DNA of 64,000 nucleotides from Plectrocnemia conspersa (taxonomy: Eukaryota > Arthropoda > Insecta > Trichoptera > Polycentropodidae): the NCBI GenBank assembly GCA_009617715.1, contig VTFK01000168.1, positions 248,001-312,000 on the forward strand, written 5' to 3'. Positions 24,651 through 36,956 of the stretch are shown here, in pieces. How positions within the stretch are numbered: the stretch's first letter is position 1; each line of letters starts with the position of its first letter. The translations under genes and the position numbers were made by a program. The notes under the pieces are model-generated. The model saw only the letters and a program-made list of their open reading frames with translations, was not told the origin of the DNA and searched no databases.

Positions 24651-25658
24651 GTAACGATTAAATCTATTATTATTTATCTCGATACATGGCGTTCTGCAGT
24701 TCAGTACACACCGAGGTCTTTGCAAGAGAGGTCCATTCGATTATATACTGTGATATCACGTGTAAGTTTTGGCCATAATATAACTATAATATATTAAAAT
24801 ATTTTTATAAACGCAGTTTGGTTCAACATTTATGGTTTTATTAACGGTTTTAGGGAGAACCCATTTTTAAGCATAAAAGGGTATAAAATATTACATATTT
24901 GGTTTAATTAATGTTTTATTACATCTGAATTTTAAATGATTTATTTCTTTATTTATAATGTTTGTCAATACCATAATTTTATAACATTGATTGATTTATT
25001 TACTGTATCTTTTCATACTAAGGGAATTATTGGATTCGTCAGAATAGTTGCATCGTCAAATTCGCAAAGTGGTCTTCAAACTATATAATTTTAAAGCTTA
25101 TAGAAATATATTTAGATACATATAACTAGACGTGTAAATAATATTTTACAAATTTTATCAAAGGAAAAAAAAATATTTATAACTCACAGATTAAAAGTTG
25201 AAATTCTTCATATACGAAACGTTCCGCTAAGTGCTGATAATATTAAATATTTTCGCTTGTAATAGCATTTGTAAAATTGAAATTGGTATTACAGAAGATT
25301 TTTTGTTTGTTTTATAAAAACGGCTGCTGTGACCATTGCAATAAGCTTGAAATAAACTTTTTTAAACGTCTTTATTTTTTCTTCAACATAAGTATTTAAA
25401 AAAAAAAATTTTTGTCCACCCGGTATAATAAAATATGTATGTACGTACGTACACGTGTATGGACTTAATGATGTTCTATTGCTAATTGTACAATAAAAAA
25501 ACAAATAAAAATGCGGCATTTTGTACTATTGCATAAATGAATATGTATTAATATGTATTAATAAATATATTATAATATTTAAGCTTAATAGTCTTTTTAT
25601 GTGTACTATTATTATGATAAAAAAGCTTATCCAATTATTGTTTCAGTTATTTTTTACA
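24651..25658. other. Region upstream of the CRAL-TRIO gene
   Basis: AT-rich. It probably contains the 5' UTR and promoter of the downstream gene: a TTTCAG acceptor at 25641-25646 just before the start codon implies at least one upstream non-coding exon, which I cannot place. A minus-strand frame at 25289-25519 is not convincing. Confidence 0.4.
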
Positions 25659-27046
25659 ATGGCGTGTATTCCACAAACTCCCGAAAAGGAATACGAAAAG
25701 AATCCTGATATAAAAAAGGAAGATATAGCAAAATTGATGGAATGGTTGGAAAAACAGACACATCTTCCAAAACTACCAGGTTTGGTATTTTTACTGTTGC
25801 AAAATATTTTTTAAGAATGTTAATAATACATAAAACAAAAATTTACAGAGGTAGAAGTGATTATATTTTATCACAGCTGCGAAGGAAGCATGGAGCTTAC
25901 GAAATCTACAATCGACATTTACTATACATTAAGAACTCATTTGGAAGTATTCTTTACGGAAAGAGATCCATTAAACGACAGGAATTTGTATACAATAGAA
26001 AGAACGTAAGATTTACTTTGTATAGCCTTAACTTATATTTATTTTTGAAAAAGTTAATGTATTAATAATGGGGACGATCATACTTATGTTTATAATGCTT
26101 CATGGATTTCCTTGCAAGCAGTGCAATTATTAGAGAAGTTTGCATTGACTTTGGAATCGCATGTCGCGGTTTGTCTTATATAACAACACATGATCATAAA
26201 TACATATAATTGCATTGAAGTGAAAATTGTATAGATTTTTTTATACAAGCTAAGTAAATATAAATCTACTCTAATATTTATTTTATTTCAAGGTTGTTTT
26301 CACCATTGGGAAGTACAACTCCGGAAGGTTACCAAGTTATCTACTGCAGATTGCTGGACTATGAACCATCGCATTTTAATTATGAAATTTCCGCAAAGAG
26401 TTTCGTGATGGTGCACGATTTATATCTACACGAAGAGGGGACGTATCCTGGTGTAGTAATTTTGGTGGATTTGGATAAAGTTACTATAGGACATGTAGCC
26501 AGATTGGGGTTAATGGCCATAAAAAATACATTATATTATCTTCAGGTGATTATAAATAATAATTCAATAGTGTACAATGTTTGGTATTAAAATTATTTAT
26601 TAACAACAGGAAGCTATGCCTGTTAGATTGAAAGGCTTTCACTTCGTGAACACACCTTCTTTTATGGATAAAATTTTGGCGTTGATGAAGCCGTTCATGA
26701 AGAAAAAGTTTACGGAATTATTACATTTGCATCCCGCGCCTATAGATTCGTTATACAAAATTGTACCGAAAGAACATTTACCCAAAGAAATGGGGGGGAA
26801 TTTTTTGTCATTTAATGAAATGAGGGGTAATATTTTTCTACATGAACATTTTAATTATATTCGAATTTTGAATTATAAATATGCTATATTTTAGATTCAA
26901 CTATAAAAAAACTTGAGGCGAATCGACAATTTTTTGCAGATGAAGAAAAAAAGCGCGTTGATGAATCGAAGAGACCAGGAAAGCCGAAGAATTTGGGAGA
27001 AATTTTTGGCGTAGAAGGATCTTTTAAGAAATTGAGCATAGATTAA
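25659..27046 (+). CDS. CRAL-TRIO domain protein, alpha-tocopherol transfer protein-like
   Basis: Insect Sec14-like protein of the CRAL-TRIO family, cytosolic binders of lipophilic ligands (retinoid, tocopherol or phosphoinositide in known members). Five exons: 25659-25779, 25849-26005, 26293-26545, 26610-26826, 26895-27046. All have GT/AG borders with matching phases and total 299 residues, the family's usual size. The N-terminal CRAL-TRIO-N helices include [18 protein letters not shown] and [20 protein letters not shown]. The lipid-binding domain includes [37 protein letters not shown] and [20 protein letters not shown], with a final LPKEMGGN motif. A charged tail follows ([15 protein letters not shown]). 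AATAAA lies 45 bp past the stop. The ligand cannot be told from sequence. No lesion was found, so it is probably functional. Confidence 0.92.
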
Positions 27047-27090
27047 GATTCACCGCGCTATCATTGCCATTTTATATTTTTTGGATACAA

Positions 27091-27096
27091 AATAAA
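27091..27096 (+). terminator. Polyadenylation signal AATAAA of the CRAL-TRIO gene
   Basis: Canonical hexamer 45 bp downstream of the TAA at 27044-27046, followed by a T-rich stretch. Confidence 0.5.
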
Positions 27097-29471
27097 ACGG
27101 GATATTATTTTTTAAGCACTGTGTTCCAAAGATTTTACAGATTATATTTTATTATCAATTTAAATAATTGTTTATTGTATATTAAAATATTTTTTTATTT
27201 ATATTTATTATTATATTTTTAATATTTATTTTATTTGTATTTTATATATAAAAAAATATAATATAACAGTCATGGTCGATACAATTGACGTTTAGTCTTT
27301 TGCTATCGTTCTGGTATATTTATGTTGGCTACACTGAGTGTCAAATGTCAATAGTTTCTTTGTATGTGAATTCGTCCATATGCGCAATTCCGCATAAATA
27401 CAATAATGTAGCTGAAAGCACATATAAAAATATTGAGATCGACTCGATTGTGTAATTTTTTGAGGTAATTTTGTTGTAATGATTAAAAAATAATGGTTTA
27501 TGTTTTATAGGTTAATAAATATTCTATACAAATTATACCGGAAGTATTATTATATTTATCTATTACATCTATGTTGTGAAATAATGCTTCATTAAATCAA
27601 AATAAAGATTATATAAAATTATATAAAATATATTTTTAATAGGTTTCAATCTATAAAATATAATACAAAGTTTGTTAATGATATTTGCAGTGTGTATATT
27701 AATGACATAAAAAGTGATTAGCTTATTCACACTTGCATTGTTTGAAGATACGATTACATAACTTCTAAATATAATATTACCATTTATAATACAATTAATA
27801 TTTTTTTAGATGATGGATGAACAGTTCTTAATTTGAATTTCAATATAATAAGCAAAATAATATATCATCGTCTTCGTACAAAGAAAGGTAATATTAGTGA
27901 AATATTAATGCACATATTTTTATTAATACATATATATTTTTATTTTTTTAAGTAATGTATAGAAAACCAATGTATGGCAAAAATTAATAAATTATTTTTT
28001 CGCATAGATGGTGTTTATATTTTATTTACATAAATGTTTATTCTAAGTATGTACAATAAATCATTTTTTATATATCAAAATGATTATAAATAAAAAAACG
28101 CAAAATAAAATCATTACGATCGTTTTCATGTCATATTTTTAAATGTATTTCTTATATTATTATGCTTCTTTATGAGCATTTCATAAATGTTCTTCATTTT
28201 TGCTATAGTAATTTAGGCTTCAAATGCATGTTTGCTAACGGATGAAATTATAATTTAGCAAATTGCACTTCATCTTAAAAAAAATACAATTGGTAAGTTT
28301 TATTATAAAATAATTGTAATGATAAGTAGAAAAATAAATGGATTTATTTGACATCTATATATTTTATTTTCATCCTTATAACTGCTTATTTTTAGTCAAT
28401 ATATTTTTAAGTAAAATAACATACACTGATATATGTTTTTGTATGTTCATCTGATTTTTGCATGAATGTCTTTATTAAATTTATATGATACATTTTTATA
28501 CTATTTTATGTGTTAAAAGTACATTAAATTTTATAATAAGAACACATTTTTGTGATGGTTGCAACATAGTATAATATTATATTTTTTTGAATTGTAATTA
28601 CTCCATAATTGAATTACAAAAATAGGTATTTAATACCCAATCAATTGGTTGATTTTAAATGAAAAAAATGTTATACTTACACATATATCATTACAAATCA
28701 TATCAATATTAACTAGATTCTTCTGGTATTGCACTCACAATCTCGCTCTTCATTTTAGTAGTCTTTTATTAAATTATCTATATATTATATCGAATTAGTT
28801 AAATGTTAAACAATGAAATGTTTCTATTGTTATTATTCCTGAAAAAACTATTGTACGATATTAAGCACACTTTTAATTAAAAATACAATCTGAAATAGAC
28901 TGTTAAAATATTTATATCTATAACTATTTGTAGTACTTTTTCGGGCAGCTACTGTACCCATTACAATGCTGCTACGACATTAATAATAATTAGCCTTAAT
29001 GGTACATACTATGATATCATTTTTTTAAATAAATATGTATGATGGAAAATCAGTAAATAAGTTTCAATTATTTTTAAATGACGTATTTACCTAGATGGAA
29101 AATCTATGTAAGTGTCATGTGATAAGATGACGGTGCCTCTAAATGAGTATTATTTTCTATTTTCTGGCAACAAAATATACAAAGAAATACTACCCGTGTA
29201 AAAGTTATACCAAGCATGATTAAGTATCGAAGACAAATTCAGAATCAAGTTGCAAGTCGCCGTCTTATTCACATAATTTCATCGAAACGTTTGAATTCTT
29301 CTGTAACATAAAAAAAATATTTTCATGACAAAGCTTGTCTTTATATATACCAAAATGGGATAAAACATCACCTATATAGCCATGATCTTGTTCATAACAA
29401 TTTAAATAAGTCTGACTTTCATAAATAGCATATTTTATTATGATTACAAGATAAAAAAGAGTGATACTACT
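27097..29471. other. AT-rich intergenic DNA
   Basis: 2.4 kb with no supported coding or repeat feature apart from simple A/T runs. Confidence 0.5.
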
Positions 29472-29640
29472 AGGGACCCAATTTCAGCTCTTTCAGGGGA
29501 GGGAAAAAGTTGGCCAGTCAGTGGTAATTTTTTTTTTAATATTTCTATTTCATTAGGATTCATAATATTTTATTAGATGACATGTATTTTTCTGGCCAAA
29601 TTCAATGGGGAATAAATGCCCTCTCCCAAATGACGTCCCT
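29472..29640 (-). mobile_element. MITE-like element (AGGGAC family), complete copy 2
   Basis: 169 bp bounded by inverted termini: AGGGACCCAATTT at the left and, read inward from the right, AGGGACGTCATTT. Inside, read on the minus strand, are the family blocks GAATTTGGCCAGAAAAATAC, CCACTGACTGGCCAACTTTT and TCCCCTGAAAGAGCTGAAAT. Best-preserved of four copies. No coding capacity. The termini support a non-autonomous TIR transposon; the superfamily is unknown. Confidence 0.7.
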
Positions 29641-29744
29641 GTTGAGCCGCAGTAAAAACCCTCGGTTATCTAGCGTTCATAATAAGACTTATATACTAAT
29701 ATTATGACTTAAAATAGGTGAGAATTAAATGAAGCATATCTAAA

Positions 29745-29821
29745 TCGAAATTTTGAGCAATAAGAGTGCAAAAAACAATTATCGCTTTTCAGAAGTCAAA
29801 AATCAGATTTTTGACTTCTGA
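29745..29821 (+). repeat. Dispersed repeat ending in a perfect palindrome
   Basis: 29789-29821 is an inverted repeat with 16-nt arms, TCAGAAGTCAAAAATC and its complement around a single central base. The preceding 45 bp (GAGCAATAAGAGTGCAAAAA and on) recur on the minus strand at 59455-59535. The palindrome directly precedes the DDE transposon copy. Confidence 0.75.
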
Positions 29822-29834
29822 GAAGTGAAAGTGT

Positions 29835-30690
29835 GGCGCACGTTTAGCCGGGAATATTACTGCTGTAAGTGAAAGTGTGGTCGAAGACCCGGAATTGTCG
29901 ATTCGTCGGCGTTCGCAGCTTTGGGCTTTTATTATGGCTTCCTTTGGCGCATGCTACATCTGGATTTACACCTACATATGTATACAATTCAGATAACATA
30001 TTAACTGAAGCTCAGAGACCATGAACAGCGAAGAATTTGAGCAGATTGGATGTTAGAGCAGCAGGAAGTTGATGCTGATTTTTAAAGTAAAATCTACTTT
30101 TCTGATGAGACACATTGTCACCTCTCTAGGTATGTTAATAAACAAAATAGGGAAAATTATCATGTGATACATGCCCAAAAAGTAACTGTTTGGTGCCCAT
30201 TGTGGTCAGGTGGCGTTATTGTGCCTTACTTTTAGTCAATGATGAGTGCTATAGGCGCATGATAACCGATTATCTTTGGCACGAAATCGAAGATATTGAT
30301 GTGGAAGACACGTGATTTGAATCTGCCACACATTGAGTGCAACATTGAATGCTTTGCGTGAGAAGTTCACAGATCAAATTTTTTCACGTTTTGATGACGT
30401 TAACTAGCTACCAAGATCATGCTATTTAACGCATATCTTTTTGTGGGTTTATGCTAAGAATCGTGTCTACGCCCGCAAACCCGAAACGTTTGAGCACCTA
30501 AAAACCAACATCCGACAAGTTATAGCCGAGATACCACCTGAATATACAAAAAATCTTTGAAATATACATTGAAAGGATCGGCTGTTACACGGAGGACATT
30601 TAATTGATTTGATTTTTCACAATTAATGAAATACATCAAATGTTCATTTATTAAAAAAAATTTCGAAGATATCCTTATAGTTGTGTTTTT
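29835..30690 (+). mobile_element. mariner-like DDE transposon relic (copy 1)
   Basis: Decayed transposase. In order: an HTH segment like SVVEDPELSIRRRSQLWAF (about 29865-29935), KIQ-like and EQQEVDADF segments, FSDETHCHLSRYVNKQN (first catalytic Asp in SDE), QKVTVWCPLWSGGVIVPYF (about 30177-30231), and the C-terminal block RVYARKPETFEHLKTNIRQV with EIPPEYT. These belong to the DUF4817 plus DDE_3 class (IS630/Tc1/mariner superfamily) common in insects. Several stops and indels; non-functional. Co-linear with the copy at 46.1-47.2 kb. Confidence 0.8.
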
Positions 30691-30744
30691 TTTTTAAAGT
30701 TCAGAAACTGTAGTTGGATCACTCTTCAATATGGGAAGATTTTT

Positions 30745-31040
30745 TAACGTTTGGCATCAGCGTCTGGCGCTGCGTAGTCCAGGTTAGAGGTGGAAAATAA
30801 TTATGATGAAGCCATGACCCACTTTATGATGAACTGAGATATTTATGTTGACAACAACTTTATGAATACGCAGAATGGTGTCGTAAATTTAATGCAGGAG
30901 TAAACGATGTTTATGAAGAAGAGTTGAAGAAGAAATAGTTTTGACGTTTAGCGATTGAAGAAGCTTATAAATAAATTCAACACGAGTCTAGAGCTGTAAA
31001 GATTAGCCAATAGGAAATGCTCACAAAATTCAATGGAAAA
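30745..31040 (+). pseudogene. Decayed ORF fragment of unknown origin next to DDE copy 1
   Basis: Downstream of the transposase end, plus-strand reading gives LYEYAEWCRKFNAGVNDVYE, then EELKKK and, after a stop and slip, RLAIEEAYK, AVKISQ and EMLTKFNGK before a stop. The composition is coding-like and hydrophilic. The same sequence (GCGCTGCGTAGTCCAGG, CATGACCC...CTTTATG, LAIEE-YKQIH) follows DDE copy 2 at 47.17-47.42 kb. I do not recognise the protein. It may be part of the transposon, or a host-gene fragment carried or duplicated with it. Confidence 0.5.
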
Positions 31041-32854
31041 TAAATATTTTAATTCTCGAGTTTGTATCTTTACTGTCCGAATATCACTTGTATTTTGGAA
31101 TTGCTTAAAAAACTAAAGATGTGAAACTCATTAATTTATTGTATTTCATTTGAATTGCTTAATACAAAAATATATACTTAACTCTAGTTAATTGTAAAGA
31201 TTTTCTATATCCACGTACGTTTCATAAAAATCATGAATTGTGACAAACGTGTCAAAAATGAGCTGCGATTCAGACGACACGTTCTCAATATAATGGCAGT
31301 TATTAGCACGTTTTTATACATCAAATCTTCCTACATATTACAACAATGAATACGTAAAACGGAAACAAAAATAAACGCGTTCACGCATTTTGATGACTAA
31401 CAAGAAAAAATCACTTACGTTCAATTTATATCTACGTCACAATTCATTATCAAAAATTCATCGATGGTTTGAGCACATCTGACGATACAAGTATATAAAT
31501 ATATAATACAGTAACATTTTTAGCGAGCACATTGCATACAGTATTAATTCGCTCTATTCAAGATCAATCTGGCTTAATTGAATTAATAAAATTTCTAGAT
31601 ATGGCATTCAGTTCGTCTCAATTCAACTAGGATGCTCACAGTCTCACTTTCACTATCCTTTTCCAAACATAATTTTATGATGTTGTTTTTATTGGTTCAT
31701 ATTGAAGATTTTTTAGAACCGCGTTAGGTAATTCACTACAATTGTACTATTTGTAACGTAATAGAAAGGCTCTTTTTTTAGTGGTGTACATTAAAATGAT
31801 TGTGCAACATACGAAAAATACTTTCTATATACGTCATCTCATTACACCGTGCTATGAATTAGAGAGTAAGACCATGCAAAAAATCTCATTCAGCATCTAT
31901 TATATTGTCCCCTTAATTCTACGATTTTATGTTTCATGAATCTGAATAAGCGTATCAGAAGTCGTATCTGCTATGGTATTGATCCTAACGGTGCGGCGAA
32001 AGGGCAAGTTGAAAAAAACGTATATCAAGTGGGACTTAATCAATATCTTTGGAAGAGCTCAAACTTTTGAAAAACTCATTTGAAATGAGTCTTTCTCAAA
32101 ACGAGCGATTTGATAGTATATTTTGGCTAGTTTCTACTCCACGTGTGTTATTATTAATTTTGCACCTAAAAAAAATATATTAGTATAACAAGAAATATAT
32201 AAAAAACAGTATATAATATTTTTTTTAATTAAAAATCTATATAGTAAAAAAAGTTATAATATTTCAATAAATTGTAATATTTAAATTTATAAATTTATTC
32301 CCTTAATAGTGTCCAATTTGTATGTAGTTTTCTTCAAAAATCACACGAAACCCTAGTACTATAAAATGAACACCAGGCATCTTCTTGAATAAGGTTTTGA
32401 AGTAAAAATGTAGATATCTAAAATCAAATTTAGTCCTGTTTAACATTTGTGTATTATAAGTATGTTTACTTATATATTAAAATAGTTTATAATTTGTTTA
32501 TATATTAATGCAGTCATCTAATTAAACTTAAATTATAAATTAATGTAGAGTAAACAAACATTGCGGAACTCTGTTTTATTATCACTCATTTATATTTAAA
32601 TTAACTGCTATTATGTATAATATATTCACTGCTTATTTAATATAGCAAAAAACAACTAATACAACTTTGTAAAATAACACTAACTAGTTTTTTTTACATA
32701 AGCTTATTGAAACGAGTAAAAATATTTAATGAAGAATCACTTATATTTTTTACAAAGTTAATTATTATTGTAATTTCATATTTGACATATTTCAAATCTT
32801 AGTTCGACCCATTTATTATATATTTTAATAAACTATAATTTCATCAATTTGATG
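31041..32854. other. AT-rich intergenic DNA
   Basis: No gene or clear repeat recognised. Confidence 0.5.
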
Positions 32855-33110
32855 TTTCGGCAATGATAGTACCGCCATTTTCATGTCTTCAACGATACTC
32901 GTTACCTCAGAAGTCGTGACAGTGGCAGGACCATCGCGGTCGAAATATAAACTCAAAGTAAGCTATAATCGCAATGAATTGTGATTTAAAAAGCCGCATA
33001 TTTCTGTTATTATCTCAGAAGTCGTGATCATGTCTGGATCACCATTGCCGAAACATAAACTCAAAGCTACTGAAATATAACTTAAAAATACTCCAGAAGT
33101 TAGGATCATC
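32855..33110. repeat. Hairpin repeat cluster related to the 2-kb hairpin
   Basis: The left part (GATGTTTCGGCAATGATAGT..., 32849-32890) pairs imperfectly with CAGAAGTCGTGACAGTGGCA...CGGTCGAAATAT (32910-32950). A second direct copy of that right arm lies at about 33017-33075 (CAGAAGTCGTGATCATGTCT, CCGAAACATAAACTCAAAG). Elements such as GATATTTC, TCATGATCAC and the overall arm order resemble the arms at 1957-2110, suggesting one foldback family with a partly duplicated copy here. Confidence 0.5.
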
Positions 33111-33214
33111 ATCTGAGACAAAATCTCAATCGTTTAATCATTTTTTAATTAAATAAAATGTTATCTAATAATATTTTGACATATTATTGTGGCACATAAA
33201 TCAATATTAAAAGT

Positions 33215-33480
33215 GACACAGTTATATTCTCATTAGATATTGAAAAGGCGTTCGACACGGTATGGTATGATGGCCTTTTATTTAAATAAGTGGTGATGAA
33301 CCTTCTTATTTCATACGCACCACAGATGCGTATCTTAAACAAAGGTAATTAATTGTTACTGTGAAGAAATCTCTAGTGATTTCGCGAGAAATATCGACGG
33401 GAGTATAATATATCAAGGGAGCATTCTCGGACCTCACGTTGTGTTTATTAGCGATAATATGTAATATTTTCATAATGAGA
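33215..33480 (+). mobile_element. LINE reverse-transcriptase relic
   Basis: Decayed RT fragment. SLDIEKAFDTVWYDGLLFK (33230-33286) is the box A region with its catalytic Asp. After stops and slips, an open frame near 33417 reads QGSILGPH, the GVPQGSILGP block. Jockey-like by motif. Heavily mutated, with no 3' tail recognised. Confidence 0.75.
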
Positions 33481-34159
33481 TTAGTTTTACGTTTCAATTC
33501 TATAAATGATTTATTTGTAAAATGAAGTGAACAAGTATACTATTATATCTTAAAGTTAAAAAAGGCTTATTTACAATTAATCAAAGAAGAAGCAAACTTA
33601 GTAATAAAAATTATTAATTAGACCCAAATCTAATCTAGTATATTAAATAACAAATTTACGCACAGAATCAAAAAACACTGCGTGTATGCGGAACGGGGTA
33701 CAGTTTAACCCCATTTAGATATTCGCATTAAGGGATTGAGCATCTCATAGTAAATTTCATTCGACTCCATTAGTGGAGAATTTATATTTTAATATTTCTC
33801 ATAGGCAAATCACATTTAAGTACAAACTATTAAAAATAATAATTTACTCTCTTCTGTAGAAGCTTGGTAATTATAATATCAAAGTTTACGAAACAAATAC
33901 AAGCATTAGCTTCTTAAATATTTTTTTAAGGGTTTAAGGGATGTAGACACAAATTAATATTTTTTTATTATAAATAGTTTTGTTACAGTAATTTTTTTTT
34001 TTTTAAATAACAATACATTTATATGCTTTCTTACATATTAAAAAAAGAAGTTGTTCAGTAGCGTTAAGAGTGGATGAGTGGTGGGAGGCAGATGTGATGT
34101 TTTCGAATTTCAACACATCAAACACCAGTGCACACCTTGGCACCGCAGTGTTAGGTTGT
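33481..34159. other. AT-rich spacer
   Basis: Non-coding. The last 100 bp become GC-richer toward the presumed promoter of the amidase gene. Confidence 0.45.
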
Positions 34160-34387
34160 TCAGTTTATTTTTTAGAAACGACTCGATCACACGTGTGTGT
34201 AAAGATTGATTTCACATTTTGTGGTACCAGCTATTTAAGATGAACACAAATAAACCAGAACGTGACTATTCAGCTTATACGTGATCAAACATCATAGATT
34301 TTTTTCTCTCAACGATTTTGTGTTTATCACTAACAAACAATCGGTTAAAATATAATTACAGACTTAAACTATAATATAATACAGCAG
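34160..34387 (+). promoter_or_regulatory. Probable promoter and non-coding first exon of the FAAH2-like gene
   Basis: TCAGTT at 34160-34165 fits an arthropod initiator. The following GC-richer 220 bp ends in a strong donor, CAGCAG|GTGAGT (exon edge 34387). The first amidase coding exon (41882) sits one base after a TTTTCAG acceptor at 41874-41880, so an upstream untranslated exon is required, and no other coding gene lies between. A short upstream ORF, 34240-34284 (14 codons, MNTNKPERDYSAYT), lies in this exon and could reduce translation. The link across a 7.5-kb intron is inference. Confidence 0.4.
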
Positions 34388-36084
34388 GTGAGTTTGAATT
34401 ATATTAATTTATATAACAAAATTAGATTTATATATAATAAATATATCAAAATGAATGAATATATAATAAAACGAGATACAACGCGTGTAATCTCGCCACT
34501 AAAATAAGTACATTAGATAAGTGAAATATTTTTGGTAATTATTGTAGTAATATACATTTATTTAATATATAAAATTCGAATTGTGATAATACATTAATTT
34601 CATTTGTTTTTCTCATAATATACAAATAATAAAGTGATCATGAAGATTAACTATGATGTAAGTAATTTTTCAATTGAGTCCATGTACTATGTTCTCTTAT
34701 TTTATTTCTTAAAAAATATATATTTATACATAATAATATTTTAATATTATATATTAAATTATTATATACAATGAAATATTATCTGCGGATTATTGACAGA
34801 TTACCCATTAACAGCTTAACAATACAAAAAAAATAGATTATTTTATAGTACAATATATAATAGACCTTTGACCTCATATGTGTATAATGCTCCATATAAA
34901 TAAACGACAGTTTACGAGATAATTCATAATTTCCATAGCAATCACGCGTTCTATATTTTCATAATTGAAATCATAATTTTATATTTCATATACGACAGAC
35001 ATGGTTTATTATTTGAGTTAAACGCAAACGTTTACTCTATAATATTTGACCTTAGTTATTCACAATATTTCCACTCATTGAAATCTTTGAAAAGATTCTC
35101 GATTTGTATTGTGTTTGTATAATTGGTCACATTTTCTCTTTTAACGATTTTTACTACGTCAGTAGAGGGTCTTTGAAACGCAGTGACATTCGATTTTTTA
35201 TAGCTAATACTGTAAATATTCTTTTCAAGTATAGACTTGAAGTCTAGAATTTTCCTAATATAGTGGTACTCATGCAAATGAGTGAACCGAATTTAAAAAA
35301 AAACAAACAACAACAAAAAACACATGCAGTATATTTTTTTGTAAAGTTATATTTTCACTAGTATAAATATAATTTTATTAAATCACCCAGTTAAAATGTT
35401 CCAAGCAATTGATTCAAACACTCACTGCTCAAAGGCAGTAAAACTGTATTTGTTCACAAACACAAGATCTGGTAAGCGTATTTATACATTATCAGATATT
35501 TACAGTATTGTGACGTTACATCGTTTGACAAAATAGTACAATATTTAAAATAAATTAAATTTATTCTAATGAAAGTTCATAAACTGTAGTTAGTTTTAGA
35601 ACTTTCATTAAGGCAAGTTGGTTTGTTTAAATCGTTTTGGTTAGGTTTGAACAGCAAATGGATATTTCGCAGCTGTAAAATATGTTTCATAGACATTTTA
35701 GATCAGAATAGAATTATATTTTCTCTAGTAGAAATATATGTCTACCGATAAAAATAGATGGATATGATTTAAATATATAATACACATTCAGTGTAACATA
35801 TACAGTTCTAAGGAATATTTAAAAATACATTTCTATTATATATATATTTTTGAAACAACTTTTAATACAGTAATCCAAAACCTTTTTCATTAATTTAATT
35901 TGTAATATTTAAATTTTAATTCATCATTTAATATAAAAGCTGTTCAAAAAAGTTGCTGTTAAAAAAACACATTTGCTAGAAAAATGGCGGTTTTGGAAAT
36001 ATTGTCGGTTTTATAAAATAACTTTTTTTTTGATATCAAAAAAATAATTATTTAAGAAGTTGAAAAAATCACAAAGATCAGTTA
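34388..36084. other. Presumed FAAH2 5' intron, AT-rich
   Basis: Non-coding. It includes a minus-strand copy (about 35625-35695) of the dispersed repeat with CAGCTGCGAAATATCCATTT, flanked by TTTCACTAG-type motifs (35352 and 35720). An open minus-strand frame at 35056-35277 has no known domain. Confidence 0.4.
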
Positions 36085-36800
36085 TAGCTCTTTTAGGCGT
36101 TGAAAAGGCTTTTGAAACTTATTTTTGAACTTATAAATGTTGAAGCCCTGCTTTTACTCACTCACATGATTGTGACTCCAATTTTATTGGGAGTTCCGCA
36201 AGGCAGTATCTGCGCCCCTTATCTTTAAAGCCATATAACTAGCAACTTGCGCTATATGCGAGCAGATAAATATTCGCTAGAAGGCTGAAAAGTTGCTTCA
36301 AAAGCAATAATAAAAAAAGGTTTTCGTGGATCAACAGATGCACTTTCCTTGCGTATTAAGATTAACAATAATAATTAAAACACTTCTGTCTTTACTAAGA
36401 CTTCTTTTTCAATTAGTGAAACAAAATTCAACTGTCAGATAATAATAACTCTAGGCAATTTCAGTTATAGCTCCAATATTCCGAAAACGAAGTAATATAA
36501 AAAGCACAACAAACTCGTGCTTTATAAATCCTCAATAATTCTGTATGGTACAGTATATTCGATAGTTTATTCCGTAAGGCATAATTAAGAATTGCAAGAA
36601 ATGCTCACCCTAGGGCTACCTCAAATAGCTTTGACACCTGTTTCACTGATCTAGGAAAATACAATTCGTACGATTTAAATGTAAACAAAGCTTACCGAAA
36701 CAATATTTAAATTAAGAACCATCCTTGAAATTTAATGATCTGCATGCAGGTGATTACTGCTGTGACACCTGTAATCCTCGAAACAAGTGAGAGCGATAAG
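36085..36800 (+). mobile_element. LINE relic (RT box fragments)
   Basis: GVEKAFET (36098-36121) and LLGVPQGSICAP (36187-36222) correspond to RT box A and the GVPQGS block. A degenerate YAD-like site follows. The remainder, to about 36800, retains short coding-like pieces that I cannot align. Strongly decayed. Confidence 0.65.
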
Positions 36801-36904
36801 CGACTGATGCTATATAAAAGTAATTGTAGGTACTAATATATTAAGCCAAAATTTTAATGTTGTAATCCTACTAGCAGAATCAAATTTTATCAATCCGATT
36901 TGCA

Positions 36905-36956
36905 ATTGTTGTTATATTGTAAATAATCAGTTATTGTTGTTATATTGTAAATAATT
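36905..36956. repeat. 28-bp tandem repeat, two copies
   Basis: ATTGTTGTTATATTGTAAAT begins both units (36905 and 36933); the second unit is cut short after 24 bases. Confidence 0.85.
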
